In this document: positions 11,949 to 22,534 of the stretch, one piece after another
How the letters are laid out: each line of letters starts with the position of its first letter
Numbering within the stretch: position 1 is the stretch's first letter
From: Coix lacryma-jobi var. lacryma-jobi
Lineage: Eukaryota; Streptophyta; Magnoliopsida; Poales; Poaceae
Reading direction: 5' to 3'
NCBI GenBank assembly: GCA_009763385.1
Contig: CM019828.1
Span: 19,682,822-19,746,821, forward strand
Length of the DNA stretch: 64,000 bases
Made by a program: the position numbers and the translations under genes
Notes under the pieces: model-generated
Database searches by the model: none
What the model was told of the DNA's origin: nothing
What the model saw: only the letters and a program-made list of their open reading frames with translations

Positions 11949-12669
11949 CCTGGGAGTTTTCCTCAATCTTAGCAGCCTGGCTGTCAGCCTGATTCACCCC
12001 AAGAGGTGAACCAGAACCAACATCAAACCTGCCAGTAGCCATGGAGTGCCCAAAGATGGCCTCCATCTCAACATAACCTTATGGGACAGTTCAGGTATTC
12101 TGCATCTTTAGGGTGATCCTGAGCATAGACATGTTAGTTAGATGCAGAAGAGTACAGAGTAAAGGAAAGAGTAGAAATGATTAGGAAAGAGTGAGATTAG
12201 GAAACAAAGGTAATGTCAAAACAACCTTGCAGTGGCCTAGGTAGTGATCTTGATCAAGCATGATTGCATGTGTGTCATTGTCCCACAGGGCACCACTAAG
12301 CTCCTTAAGCTTAGTGACCCTAGCCCACTTCTGCCTCCATTTTCTCAAGTGGTTATACACTTGAGTGGGGCTGACAATGTCACCACTATAGTCTTTCAAG
12401 GCCTTTGCAACATAGTTGACATCCTTTTCCTTAAAAACCTTGTCAGGCCTCGAACCATCACTCAACATTTGTGCCATCCTCCTTAACACAAAGCCAGAGT
12501 TGTTGTTGTTCCACCTCATGGGACCCCCAGGTGCTGCTGCAGCTGGTTCTGGGGCACCATCAGGTGCTCCAACTCCAACAGCAGCGTCAACCTCAGCCCC
12601 AAAAACCTCAGCAGCAGCCACAAAGCCACCATCCACTTGTTCAGCCATCCTAACTGGTAATCGTGTCAT
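11949..12669 (-). pseudogene. Harbinger Myb/SANT-like DNA-binding protein, split by the Sirevirus
   Basis: The start Met is near 12669. After an Ala/Pro-rich leader the frame carries the Myb/SANT-like trihelix: RWNNNNSGFVLRRMAQMLSD, then DYSGDIVSPTQVYNHLRKWR, then KLKELSGALWDND. A likely intron follows the DHYLGHCK segment. Coding resumes at about 12115 with DHPKDAEYLNCPIR and, after a frame slip, VEMEAIFGHSMATGRF. It ends abruptly at 11949 where the Sirevirus LTR begins. In this family the Myb-like protein binds the transposon ends and helps bring the transposase into the nucleus. The copy is destroyed by the insertion. Confidence 0.8.
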
Positions 12670-12992
12670 AAAAAATTAGACATAAACATCAATGCTGCCT
12701 TCCAATCAAACTAAGGAGCAAATAAACCAAGGACATGGCAGCCATGGAGTGTAGTACAACATCTACAAGATGCCATCCAACTTAGGTATGCTAAATGGTT
12801 GCAGTCTTGTAGATGATGACATGCAAGAACAAACAACAAGAATAGTAACATCTGAATATTGGTCTCATGTCCAAGAATTATTACAAAACATACATTGTTG
12901 ACACAACCAAATGTTCCATACCAGGTCCACAAACATTGTTCATGAAACAATAGACAAAGCATGATTTAATTCCTAGTGCCTCCCCTAGCCTG
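12670..12992. other. Spacer between the two Harbinger genes
   Basis: AT-rich, with no coding and no clear repeat. Both genes are on the minus strand, so this holds the transposase 3' end and the upstream region of the Myb-like gene. Confidence 0.5.
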
Positions 12993-14307
12993 CTACATGG
13001 CATTAGCTATTTCATCCCTCCTACCAGACATGGCAACTGAATCCTGGGCCAACAAATTATCCACAGGCTCATGGTTTGACTGGATAGGTGGAACCCAATC
13101 GTCATCTGGCACACAGTGGTCAATACCGAAACCAAGGATCCAATTGTGGAGGATGCGGCAGGCAATGACTAGCTTAACCTGGCTCTTGAAAGGGTGAAAT
13201 GGCTTGTTGTCCAGAATACAAAACCTATTCTTCAAACCCCCAAAAGCCCTCTCAACTGTCACTCTAAGGGATGAGTGTCGCAAGTTGAACAATTCTCTTG
13301 CATTGTTTGGCCTGTGTGGTGCTGAATTCAGATAAATGGTACCTAACCCCCCTGTAGGGAGGTAGGAAGCCAGTGCGGCATCCATACCCGGCATCTACAA
13401 GGTACATTTTACCTACAAGTGTATGAGATAGGGACATGATAAGTTTCTTATGGCTGATATGTACACAATTGTAGTGGACATGTGGTTTGTGTTACCTTCA
13501 GGCACTGTGAACCCATCCTCCCTCTCAATGGCATCATGAAGTATGTGTGAATCATGTGCAGAACCCTCCCACCCAGCCAATACGTATGTGAACTTCAAAT
13601 CCCAGTTCACAACAACCATAATGTTCTGTGTTGGCTCCTTCTTCCTACCCCTGAAGGCTTGTTGCATTCTCCTAGGCACCCTTGCCAAGCAATGGGTGCC
13701 ATCAATGGCAGCAATGCAGTCCTAAAACATGTGCATGTCTGATAAATGGAAATTGTGGAGAGACATTTAGGGATACTAAGACTACAAACTAATAATTACC
13801 TTGAAAAAAGGGTTCCATCTATGGCTTCCTAGAATCTTTGGATGAGTGGTAGTTGAGGGGGGCTTGATCAAGTCATTTCTAAGCTCACCAACAGCATACA
13901 ACACCTGGTGGAAATGCCTATGGACTGTCTCAATTGACCTCCTAAAAGCTTGGTGCACCACCCTAAACCTTTGGTTGTGTCCAACAATGAAGAGAAACAT
14001 AGCCACCTGCTCCTCAACAGAGGAACCTTGATTTTCAGGAACTAGGCCTCTAGTTCTAAACAGGTCACACAAAAAAAAAAGGGGGCTCTGGCCATCCTAA
14101 TCATGAAATGCACTCTCTGTTAGTGGACCTAAAAATGGCCATGAGAGTACGCTGCCTATGCTGGTCAGCATCAATTCTCAAGTTGTAAACAACTGGATCT
14201 GGTTCAGGGATTGACCTCCTAATCCTAGTACCAACATAGGACACCAACACAACTACCGAAGCACAAGCTTGCTTGACCAACTCTTCTCTTTTCTGGGCAC
14301 GATCCAT
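12993..14307 (-). pseudogene. PIF/Harbinger DDE transposase
   Basis: Pieces run right to left. The N-terminal part is 14307-14101 and 14072-13782 (GRHNQRFRVV-like helical domain, HRHFHQVLYAVGEL). A likely 78-bp intron with GT and AG ends lies at 13722-13799. The first catalytic D is in AAIDGTHCLARVP (codon 13701-13703) and the second in WEGSAHDSHIL (about 13550). A second intron ends at about 13407, followed by YLVDAGYG. The catalytic E is in VTVERAFGGLKNRFCIL, followed by ILHNWI. The protein cuts and pastes the element into TTA-like sites. A frame slip near 13325 and another near 14080-14100 break it. Confidence 0.83.
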
Positions 14308-15352
14308 CTACATGCATGAACAATTGTACACGGACAATATTTATTGGACTCTGGTAGGCATCAACTTGATAATTAAACAATGCATGTTAAAAACTGGCAT
14401 GGCAACAATCATGAAATGCTTCCCAGTGATAGTAATGGACAACATCATCGACCAAAATAATTGAAGCATAGCATAATCCATAAGAGAAAGAAATAACTAA
14501 CATAAAAAAGAAGAATGTAACAGATCATAGTTGAACAATCACAGCTGTATTATAAAAAGTACAGTGTAAACCCTAAGCAAGAACTAGCAACAGTGTGAAC
14601 AATCACAGCTCTCGGTGACAGTACATTAGCAAAATCGATAGTCAACCATCATATAAAAAGTACAGTGTAAACCCTAAGCAAGAACCAGCAACAGTAGAGA
14701 GCAAAAACAGGTAGGCATGGGGGTCGATTTCACCTCGGGGTTGTCGACTGGGGAAGCAACAACAAACAAGGCAAATCGACACAGAGGAAGTAGATCCGAA
14801 CGAAGAAGAGGCAGATCCGGACGGAGAGGAAGCAGATCCAGTCATGAACACCACAGAGCACAACCGGAATCGAGGAGGAAGACGAAGAAGACCACCACCT
14901 CCCGGAGTCCCAGCAGCGAAGGTTGAGCGGAGCCGCGCCAAACCAGATCCGGACTTAGGGAACCGAGGGGAACCTCACCTCGTCGCCGGTCACCCCCTCA
15001 ACCCGCCGTCGGTCTCTCACGGGAGCTGGTGGAAATGGAGTGGAAAGGAGGAGAAGAGGATGGGAAGGAGACGGTTGGCTTATATAGCCGAGTGAAATCG
15101 GTGGCCAAAAACGCGCGAGGAGGTTTCGGGGTTCCCGCGCGAGCTCGCGCGAGCCATGGGAGACGGCGGGAGATGGGCGAAATCGCCCCAACAAGCGCCG
15201 CCGTCAGCCGTGCCCTAGAGCGAAGTGAGTGGGGAGCTTCGCTCGGGAGCCAGGCTGGGAGGGGGGGTTTGCACACGGCCAGCCGGGCCGGATGGTGGGC
15301 CATAGCAACCAAACACGGGCCGCTGCAGCATTTGGGCTCCGGCCACCCTCCG
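14308..15352 (-). other. Harbinger 5' leader with a short direct duplication
   Basis: This is upstream of the transposase. A segment of about 45 bp (AAAAGTACAGTGTAAACCC...) occurs at about 14553-14597 and again at 14655-14699 with two or three differences. The part 14717-15350 is GC-rich and gives overlapping open frames on both strands that show no known domain; I read them as promoter and leader, not genes. Confidence 0.55.
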
Positions 15353-15372
15353 GCCTCATTCCAAACACGCCC
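15353..15372. repeat. Right terminal inverted repeat of the Harbinger element
   Basis: The plus strand ends in CATTCCAAACACGCCC. Reversed, it is GGGCGTGTTTGGAATG, the Harbinger end sequence, and it matches the right end of the MITE at 18212-18715 (ATCCAAACACGCCC). The flanking trinucleotide (ATA) is not a classical TTA. Confidence 0.6.
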
Positions 15373-15733
15373 ATAGTGTTAGGGACTGGGCTACTACTAG
15401 ATGGGCTTCCAAGCTAGCTAGGCCACGGGATGGGCTTCCAAGTAAACAATCGCCGGGACAGGATCACAGGAGCAAGGAATAAAAAAAGTCTAGAGCGTCA
15501 CTGGTGACGAGCATCGAACAGCATGCGAAGTCATCTTCAACCTCGTCCAGAGAGACCTGGCTCTCGTCCTGTCTTAGCTCTTCTTGCTACCTCTCTCTCT
15601 GGTCCTTGCTATTCCCATTCCCAGTCTACTGCTGGAATTGAGAGTTGGTAGTGAATGTTCATAATACACAGACAACAGGCAGTGAGCTGGACAGCTGGTG
15701 AATGGTGTACGCTCTCGAAGGTGGCAGCGGCAG
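15373..15733. other. Intergenic DNA before a possible exon
   Basis: No domain, RNA or repeat is recognised here. A pyrimidine-rich stretch (15570-15600) and normal base composition suggest host DNA. Confidence 0.35.
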
Positions 15734-15846
15734 GATCTGGAGTATCTGTAGCACGGCTGGAGGAGCTGGAGGAGGATATGCGAGAACTGAAGGAGAATCT
15801 GCGGCTGCAATTGCAAGAGATAGTGGATCTTGAGAATAGGACGCAG
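15734..15846 (+). pseudogene. Possible host exon encoding a coiled coil
   Basis: A 113-bp stretch is bounded by CAG at 15731-15733 and by CAG|GTGCGT at 15846/15847, good splice acceptor and donor forms. In one frame it encodes a strongly amphipathic heptad pattern (ARLEELEEDMRELKENLRL, then QLQEIVDLENRTQ). I do not recognise the gene. The foldback element starts 60 bases downstream, so the rest of the gene may have been displaced. It could be a captured or decayed exon. Confidence 0.3.
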
Positions 15847-15907
15847 GTGCGTAATCATGTTATTGGAGCTCTAAAGATAAAAGAATCAATCTCTCTTAAA
15901 GGCAAGG

Positions 15908-16432
15908 GAGAATTATTTATTTGGCCCTAAAAAAAACTCTGGTTACTTATGTGGCCTCTTTTTTTTCTAAGTTGTGTATATGGCCTCAAAACGAAACTTT
16001 GTTACTTATTTGACCTTCCGTTAGATTTGAGGGCATAACGGTGCTAAGTATGGGTAAAAAAAACCCATTTTGCCCCTGCGTATAAAAAAATAAAAAAACA
16101 GTTGAAAAAACAGTATATATATACTGTTTATATATATATATGTATTGTTCATATATATATATATATATTGTTTATATACATATATACTGTTTTTAAATAT
16201 ATATGTAATGTTCATATATTATATATATATACACACACACACTTTTTTTTATTTTTCTAGATGCAGGGGCAAAATGGTCCTTTTACCCAACACTTAACAC
16301 CGTTATACTCTCGGATCTAACGGAAGGCCAAATAAGTAATAAAGTTTCGTTTTGAGGCCATATACATAACTTAAAAAAAAAGGTCACATAAGTAACCAGA
16401 GTTTTTTTTTGAGAGCCAAATAAATAATTCTC
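15908..16432. repeat. Foldback (long inverted repeat) element
   Basis: The left arm (15908-16079) and right arm (16263-16432) are about 170 bp each and are inverted copies: GAGAATTATTTATTTGG at the left end reappears reversed at 16416-16432. They match through the GGCCAAATAAGTAA and CAGGGGCAAAATGG-like blocks. The centre (16081-16262) is TA-rich microsatellite. CTTAA lies near both ends (15895-15899 and 16434-16438), a possible target duplication. No coding. Confidence 0.75.
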
Positions 16433-16877
16433 GCTTAACAATTCTTCAGTTCATGTCTTGCAAACAAGTGACTCATACTGGCAAGTGGAAACACAAACGT
16501 TGTCTGAACGTGACAACTGACAACATCAGTCATCACTCCTGGTAACTTGGTTAGTAGCTTGCCTGATTCTATATATATGTTGGCAACAACCGTGGCGCCT
16601 CTTACATATTTTGTATAACTTTGATGATGAGGGCCACGTCCAGAACTGGAGATTCTCCTGTGAACCTTGGTGTCAATATTGGGCCAGTGCTCATCTGGTT
16701 CAAAATACCATGGTGTGATGAATGTCACTGCCAAGTTCCTCAAGGAGACCCGAGCATACCATAGGACAACCGCAATGACCGAAAAATAAGCTAGCTCTAA
16801 ATATTATTTTTATATTTTAATAGACGAGTTGAAAAAAGCTAGCATTTAAAGAGCTAGATTTATTATACACATATTTT
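16433..16877. other. Intergenic DNA, nothing recognised
   Basis: A minus-strand open frame (16743-16435) has no motif I can name. The right part is AT-rich with CTAGCTC-type words. Confidence 0.3.
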
Positions 16878-17147
16878 AAGATCACATGGTGAGTCATATC
16901 ATACATTAATTAGTCATTACTAAAAGCTAGATAATTGTAAAAAATACTCCCTCCATATCTGATTTTCTGACGTTCTAGACATGATGCGTTTTCGAAATTG
17001 TGGACGTTTTTTAAGATCACAATGGTGAGTCAATCATACATTAGTCATTACTAAAAGCTAGCATAATTGTAAAAAATACTCCCTCCATATCTGATTTTCT
17101 TGACGTTCTAGGCCATGCATGCGTTTTCGAAATTGTGGACGTTTTAG
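16878..17147. repeat. Tandem duplication, 135-bp unit, two copies
   Basis: Copies start at 16878 and 17013 (AAGATCAC.. in both) and stay alignable to GAAATTGTGGACG. Each holds a CTCCCTCCATATCTG stretch, the end of a Stowaway-type MITE, so a MITE end was duplicated together with flanking DNA. Confidence 0.75.
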
Positions 17148-17427
17148 GCTATATGGTGTTGGCTTTTTTCCCGGATTACCCCTGATAATTAACGCGTGTC
17201 TCCTCGTACTCCCGCGCGGCATTAACGCGGGTCTCCCACGTCCTCCAACGCAGGCATTAAAGCACGTCCTCCAAGAATCGCGTTAATGACGGCGACCACA
17301 AGGATCGAACTCGGCCCACCAGCTTCAGAATGAAACAGCCTCACCAACCCAGCTACAAACCTTTCATGTCTTCAATACACCCGCATCCCTATTTAATAAT
17401 GGTAAAACAGGAAAACTACCTACTTAT
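17148..17427. other. Intergenic DNA with short direct repeats
   Basis: GC-rich words such as ATTAACGCG and GTCCTCCAA recur between 17185 and 17285. No gene seen. Confidence 0.35.
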
Positions 17428-17800
17428 GTGACTGATGTTTGGATCCAAGTTGCCACTAGCAAAACTTTGGCAAAATTTTTGTAGCCAAAATTTTTGTCTT
17501 GTAGAGCTGTTTGGATCCCATAGCTAAAGTTACATTAATTGGTGCACAATGACTAATTTGCCCCTATTTAATGATGATTTAGCGTCTTTATGAAGTGTGG
17601 GTGGGTGGGGACCGGGGGTATTGGACGTCCGGGCGCCCACCCCGAGGCTTTTTGGCCTATTTTGCCAGGTTTTGGTGGCAAGAGGAACTAGCAAAATTTT
17701 GCTCTTTTGCCAACTTTTTTGCCAAGCTGTTTGGATCCCATGGCAAAAAGAGAGCAAAAAGTACAAAACTAGCACTTTTGCCATGGATCCAAACAGGGCC
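17428..17800. mobile_element. MITE-like element with TGTTTGGATCC ends
   Basis: The left end (17430: TGTTTGGATCCAAGTTGCCA) and right end (17775-17800, reversed: GGCCCTGTTTGGATCCATGG) are related inverted repeats, with further internal copies of TGTTTGGATCCCAT. The right side runs into TTA. Non-coding. Superfamily uncertain (Harbinger-like or hAT-like). Confidence 0.5.
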
Positions 17801-17922
17801 TTAATCACTCCTTGGTAAGCACAATCATGTCCTAAACGTCAACTAGTAACTAGAAAAACTACCCTCTACTTAATCACTCCTTGGTAAGCACAATCATGTC
17901 CTAAACGTCAACTAGTAACTAG
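17801..17922. repeat. Tandem duplication, 69-bp period
   Basis: A 53-bp block beginning TTAATCACTCCTTGG is present identically at 17801-17853 and 17870-17922. The perfect identity indicates a recent event. Confidence 0.85.
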
Positions 17923-18211
17923 TTTGTACCATTGTGGATATTAACGTGGCTCTCTACACGATTCTTCTTTTTGTTTTTTGAGTGGATCTACACAATTATT
18001 CTGAACATGCGTAAATGCTGCTCCGCTGCTGCTGTTCCCAAGGCCCATGCAATTCCTTCTTCATCAGGTGGCAATGGGCCATCGCCCTCGGGCACTTCCG
18101 TATAACAATTCTTCATCAGCTCGACACTTTTGGGCCCAGCCCTTGAAACTGTAGGCCGGAAAAACTCGGCCCATGGTACTAGCTTGCCACGTTGCAGTTG
18201 CAGCAGACTTA
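17923..18211. other. Intergenic DNA, possible gene remnant
   Basis: An 80-codon minus-strand frame (18230-17988) includes KLVPWAEFFRPTVSRAG and PPDEEGIAWALG and looks protein-like in composition, but I cannot assign it. It is cut at its start by the MITE that begins at 18212. Confidence 0.25.
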
Positions 18212-18715
18212 GGACATGTTTGGAAGACAAGTATTTAGTCTAATACCCTTGTAAAATACATGTCACATAAATTTTCCGTTTGTAACTTTAAAATGTTGTT
18301 TGGATAACCAGTATCAAAGAAAATAATACCATCGGTTTGGGCTGTTCCGGGCGGAAAATAAAAGTCACCGAGGGAGACGATTATTTTTATCCGACAGATA
18401 TCGGGGCGGTCCGCCGCCGTCGCTCGCTTGCAGTCGCAAATGTTAGGGCCGGCCTCGCCGCTTCCGTGCTTGCGTGTCGTCGCCCTTGCAAAATCAATGA
18501 AGCCAAACAGCATGGACCTTCTGAGACTCTAGGATCTGGCATCCAGACGACCGAACTTTGCTTCGGAAGGTTGTAAAAAAAAAACTTGATTTCTTTACTT
18601 CTCCCAAATAGAAAATTACAAGGTATTTTAATTACACCGGTAATATTGTGCACAAGAAAATACAAGTGGAAAGCTCATACACATGTAAATGGTTACTATG
18701 TATCCAAACACGCCC
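18212..18715. mobile_element. Harbinger/Tourist-type MITE with TTA target duplication
   Basis: 504 bp flanked by TTA (18209-18211 and 18716-18718). Ends: GGACATGTTTGG on the left and, reversed, GGGCGTGTTTGG on the right. The right end matches the end of the Harbinger transposon at 15372. Non-coding; the interior open frames are not conserved. Confidence 0.75.
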
Positions 18716-18821
18716 TTAAGATCCAAACAGCTGGAGCTGTAGACTGCCTGTGGGTGAGATGTTAGCTACCGTGAAGGAGCAAAACGGCAATTAATTCTGA
18801 ATGATTGTTGGGATACCTGTA

Positions 18822-19078
18822 CTCCCTCCGTATCACAGATAGAAGTCGTTTAGCACAGCGACACGGTCTCCAAAGCCTAACTTTGAAAACTTATTTCTTT
18901 AAAAATATTTATTGTAAAGTGGTATATATATACTTTTATGAAAGTACTTTTCAAGATAAATTTATTTATATGGTTTTTACATTTTTAGACTCAATAATTT
19001 AAAAGTTATTCATGATTTATATTCTCAATGTTTGACCGAAACCTTTTTCAAAACAACTTCTATTTACGATACGGAGGG
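18822..19078. mobile_element. Stowaway MITE
   Basis: The ends are CTCCCTCCGTATC and, reversed, CCCTCCGTATC, with TA on both sides (18820-18821, 19079-19080). 257 bp, AT-rich interior, no coding. Mobilised in trans by Tc1/mariner transposases in this family. Confidence 0.88.
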
Positions 19079-19080
19079 TA

Positions 19081-19313
19081 CTCCCTCCGTCCCCAAATAA
19101 GTGTCACCGTTGGTGTGCGTGCCACGTGTTTGACTCAATTTGTAGAAAATATGTGCAATATTTATATCTCCAAATAATTTTGTTAAAAAACTAGATGTAA
19201 AGATCTTTCCGATGATACTAATTACTTAGTATAAATATTAACATATTTTAATATATAATTGCTGACAACTTTTTCTCGAAAAGCGAGAACGGCACTTATT
19301 TAGGGACGGAGAG
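19081..19313. mobile_element. Second Stowaway MITE, directly adjacent
   Basis: The ends CTCCCTCCGTCCCCAAATAAG and, reversed, CTCTCCGTCCCTAAATAAG are flanked by TA. The left TA (19079-19080) is shared with the preceding Stowaway. 233 bp, non-coding. Confidence 0.88.
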
Positions 19314-19315
19314 TA

Positions 19316-21187
19316 GTACACACACCTAAGTTTTCATAGGACAATGAAAGCAAAGAAAGGCTAGCTAGGCTAGGCCTATTGAAGCTGACATTTCCTGGCC
19401 AATTATTGTGTTCCATTCCATCTCATATATATCAACGTTTCATCATTCCTTGTCTTTTCATGGGCATATTATTGCTTGTCTTGCTCGATTGGGAGCGACC
19501 ACCTCTCTTTCTAGATTTCCAAAAAAAAAAAATTGGTTGTCACAATGAGTGTATCCAATTCTAGTCTCACTACAATTACAAGCATTTTTTTTTCTTTTGA
19601 ACGTGTCTACACGGCACCCAATGATAGCTGCAGAGAGAGAGAACGCATCAACTGAGCTCCGTCGATCGGTAATGATTAAAAAAAAGATTTGTTTTTCCGT
19701 GCAAGTGCAGTCCTACAAGCCACAGCTTTCGAATTGCATACATACATATTGTGATCAAAAGGTTACGAATTGTGCGTCGGGGATTTTGTGTTTTACTATA
19801 AGAAGAGTCTCTTGCTCTGTTTTTCTTCAAGGAAATTAAAAGGATCTTGATTTGGATATATATGTCGCAGACCTTTATCTGCCTCGCAAGTTGCATGTCA
19901 TGTTCTGTACAATCCAAAATTCGAATCCACGTACTATATATAGGCCATACGTGCTAACAAAATATAAATGCATATGACAAGAACGGCACGATCAAGGTTT
20001 GCCCAGCGTGAAGGCATATATGCACGAGAATAGAGAGAGAATTCTGAGAAAATCGCTGCTCTCCTGGCGATCCGACCGACCGACTACGTGACACCGGCGA
20101 CGGCGCCATCAGAGAGAATTGTCCTCCGTGTCCATAGAAAAAAGGCCCGGAAGAATTTAAATTTCTCCCCCGCGTTCGTTTCAAGCCGGCACTTCGGGAC
20201 AACGACGCCTCGCAGCGATCAGCGGGTGACCATCATCATCAGAGATAATAAGTAAGAAATGGAAATCGCAGCACCTGCATTGTGGACAGACAGTCTGAAT
20301 CGTTTTTATCGCACGCTTTGCACGGTTTCGGTTTTTAGTGACGAATTAAAATGACTGAAGTGACTCGAACTTGTCCTGTTGCACACCAAAGAAAGTTGTA
20401 TATATATAGAATATATTCTTCGATTTCATTTCGTGTACGCTGAAATGGTCCTTTTCACAAGTTTTGGCGGCAACCTGCTTGTACCTGGGCAAGAAAATGG
20501 TAGGCGCTACTTTGGCCCTAGCTACGCTACTTTGAACTGAAGTTTGAAGGCACCAGTGACGAACTTTCGACTTAAACTGAACCATGCATGCATGGGAAAC
20601 TTCCACCGGTTGCTAGTTTCAATGGACAACGCAATCACAAAACTCTGAAAAACTTTGCTTAAAACCAGGTGACCAAGTGAGCGTTGGCCTCCTCCTTCCG
20701 GAAGCGTCTCCGAAGGACCGGCCGGGGCCCTGAATTCCTGAACACATGAAGCCCATCGGCCATCGGTCCGGCCACCGCCAACCGTCACCGGTGCAAGCAA
20801 CAGTTAATTAATGCACGCGACTGCTGCAACGCAAACAGTGCCGTGTGACACCACAGTCCACGCAGCCGGCGATCGAGGGCGATCTTCTCCCGCTGTAGCC
20901 GATCGATCGACTGCGCGAGGGACCCTGGTTGCATTGATCGGTGGCCGCCGTACGCCGGCGACCCTGATGGCCGGCCGGGTTTCCTGTGCTGCTGCGTCCT
21001 GGTCGATCTGCGCCTTTCACGTGGAGGAGACGTGGGTTTTTTTTAGCAGCACGTAGCAGCAGCCTGATCGATGGGGCTTTGCGTGGACGACCGAAAATGC
21101 CAGGACGGCCTGCCTGGTGACGCTGACCAAGTGGTGTGAGCTTGCAGGCTTGCAGCGAGTCATCAGTCGATCAGGCTCAGGCGGCTG
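19316..21187. other. Intergenic DNA, no gene recognised
   Basis: Mixed composition with a GC-rich part around 20700-21020. Open frames overlap on both strands and carry no domain. No RNA gene or terminal repeats found. Confidence 0.4.
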
Positions 21188-21367
21188 AGGCTTTGTTCAC
21201 TTCGCGAAAAATGTTGCATAGTGATATTGTAGTATTTTAATTGTTATTTGACAAACTTTATCTAAACATTGTTCCTATACTTAATGTTCCATACATGCGT
21301 TTAAAGATTCGATATGACGGATACTGTGTAATATTTTTGGCTAAATTTCGTGAACTGAACGTGGCCT
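21188..21367. mobile_element. Small MITE-like element
   Basis: The left end AGGCTTTGTTCACTTCGCGAAA and right end (reversed) AGGCCACGTTCAGTTCACGAAA are imperfect inverted repeats 180 bp apart around an AT-rich middle. No clean target duplication, so the class is open (hAT-like ends). Confidence 0.5.
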
Positions 21368-22270
21368 GAGTTCATTCAGGGCTCTCAGCATTCAGCAAGC
21401 GCCATTGAAGGCGCCACACGTACAGCATCGTTTCGCTGCTTTCCGTGTCTCTCGGTACAGGATCGCGAGTGCAGAGGGTAGCTCGTCGGAGTCTTTCCAA
21501 GGCCGATCCTCAGGATCCACATCGACCGCCATGCGTACTGTACTTCCTACTACTACGCGCTTTCAGGAACGTACGGCGGTGTTATAATACTGTTCTTGTA
21601 TATCGTATCAGCACGGATCAGGACTCGGGACTCAGGAGTGATGACGGTATGCAGGTAACCGTGATTTCTCTTTTTTTTTTGTACTCCCTCCATCTATCAA
21701 AAAGGAAGTGAATGGAGATCTCATTTCCCAAAAAGTCAAATACCAAGTTTGACTAGTTTATAAATATATGACATTATTAATCTAATCATACTTATTACAT
21801 GTCATAAATATTATTTTTTATATGTTCTGTCCAAAACTTAGAGCATCTCTAAAAGTTTCCTAAATATTCGACCTAAAAAGTCCAGGTCTTCCAACTCCTA
21901 AAAAGGTATGGGTAGCAAAAAAAGTCATCTCCAATAGTTTTAATATTTCACTTCTAAAAAAATCAAAAAAAATTATAATCCTGAATTTATTTCTATACCC
22001 ATTAAGTCCTCCCAATAGATATTTCTCTCTTGTGTTTTTCTTATTTGAAACCCTGTATTTCCTATTTTTTTCCTTTTTCACTCACTTCTTCTTCTATGGC
22101 TCACAGAAATTATCATACAATATTAATATAGTTTAAATTAAATCACCAATATATAACATATCTTTTTATTATTGAGTTATTATCTATGGTAGCATATATT
22201 GGTCTTTATGTATAGAATTTTGGAGATATTTCATTTTACTTTCTTCAATGACACATGTGGATATTAGATA
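21368..22270. other. AT-rich intergenic DNA with MITE debris
   Basis: A single Stowaway-type end (TACTCCCTCCATC at 21682) has no partner. A segment from 21840 begins GAGCATCTCTAAAAG, like the end of the MITE at 57369. No coding. Confidence 0.4.
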
Positions 22271-22526
22271 CTCCCTCCATTTCAAATTATAAGTCATTCC
22301 AAGAATCTTAGAGAGTCAAAGCATTTTAAGTTTGACCAAAATTTATAGAAAGAAATATAAAGATTGATATCATCATAGGTATACTACGAAATATAGCTAA
22401 TTAAGAATCTAATGGTACTTAGTTGGTATCATAAATGATATTATCTTATTATACAAATTTGGTCAAACATGGAAAATTTTGACTCGCAAGATTCTTGAAA
22501 TGACTTATAATTTAAGATGGAGGGAG
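22271..22526. mobile_element. Stowaway MITE
   Basis: 256 bp with ends CTCCCTCCATTTCAAATTATAA and, reversed, CTCCCTCCATCTTAAATTATAA, flanked by TA at 22269-22270 and 22527-22528. The long matching arms would form a hairpin. Confidence 0.9.
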
Positions 22527-22534
22527 TACAAATT

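Larger units (their letters stand above)
11949..15372 (-). mobile_element. PIF/Harbinger DNA transposon, right part
   Basis: It carries both genes expected of an autonomous Harbinger element, on the minus strand: a Myb/SANT-like protein (11949-12669) and a DDE transposase (12993-14307). The right end at about 15353-15372 reads (minus) GGGCGTGTTTGGAAT, the usual Harbinger terminal repeat. The left end is off-window because the Sirevirus inserted into the Myb-like coding exon at 11949. Both genes carry frameshifts. Confidence 0.8.

Noticed and set aside
14642..15376. Frames on both strands upstream of the Harbinger transposase
   Set aside because: Low-complexity, overlapping and ending at the transposon terminal repeat; most likely leader and promoter.
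16081..16262. TA/TG runs resembling a CRISPR-like or satellite array
   Set aside because: Simple AT microsatellite in the loop of a foldback element; no spacer structure, and CRISPR is not expected in plants.
16435..16743. 102-codon minus-strand frame
   Set aside because: No motif, no clear splice or promoter context; cannot be called a gene from this alone.
20346..21056. Several frames of 60-90 codons
   Set aside because: Overlap on both strands with no domain or composition of a real protein.
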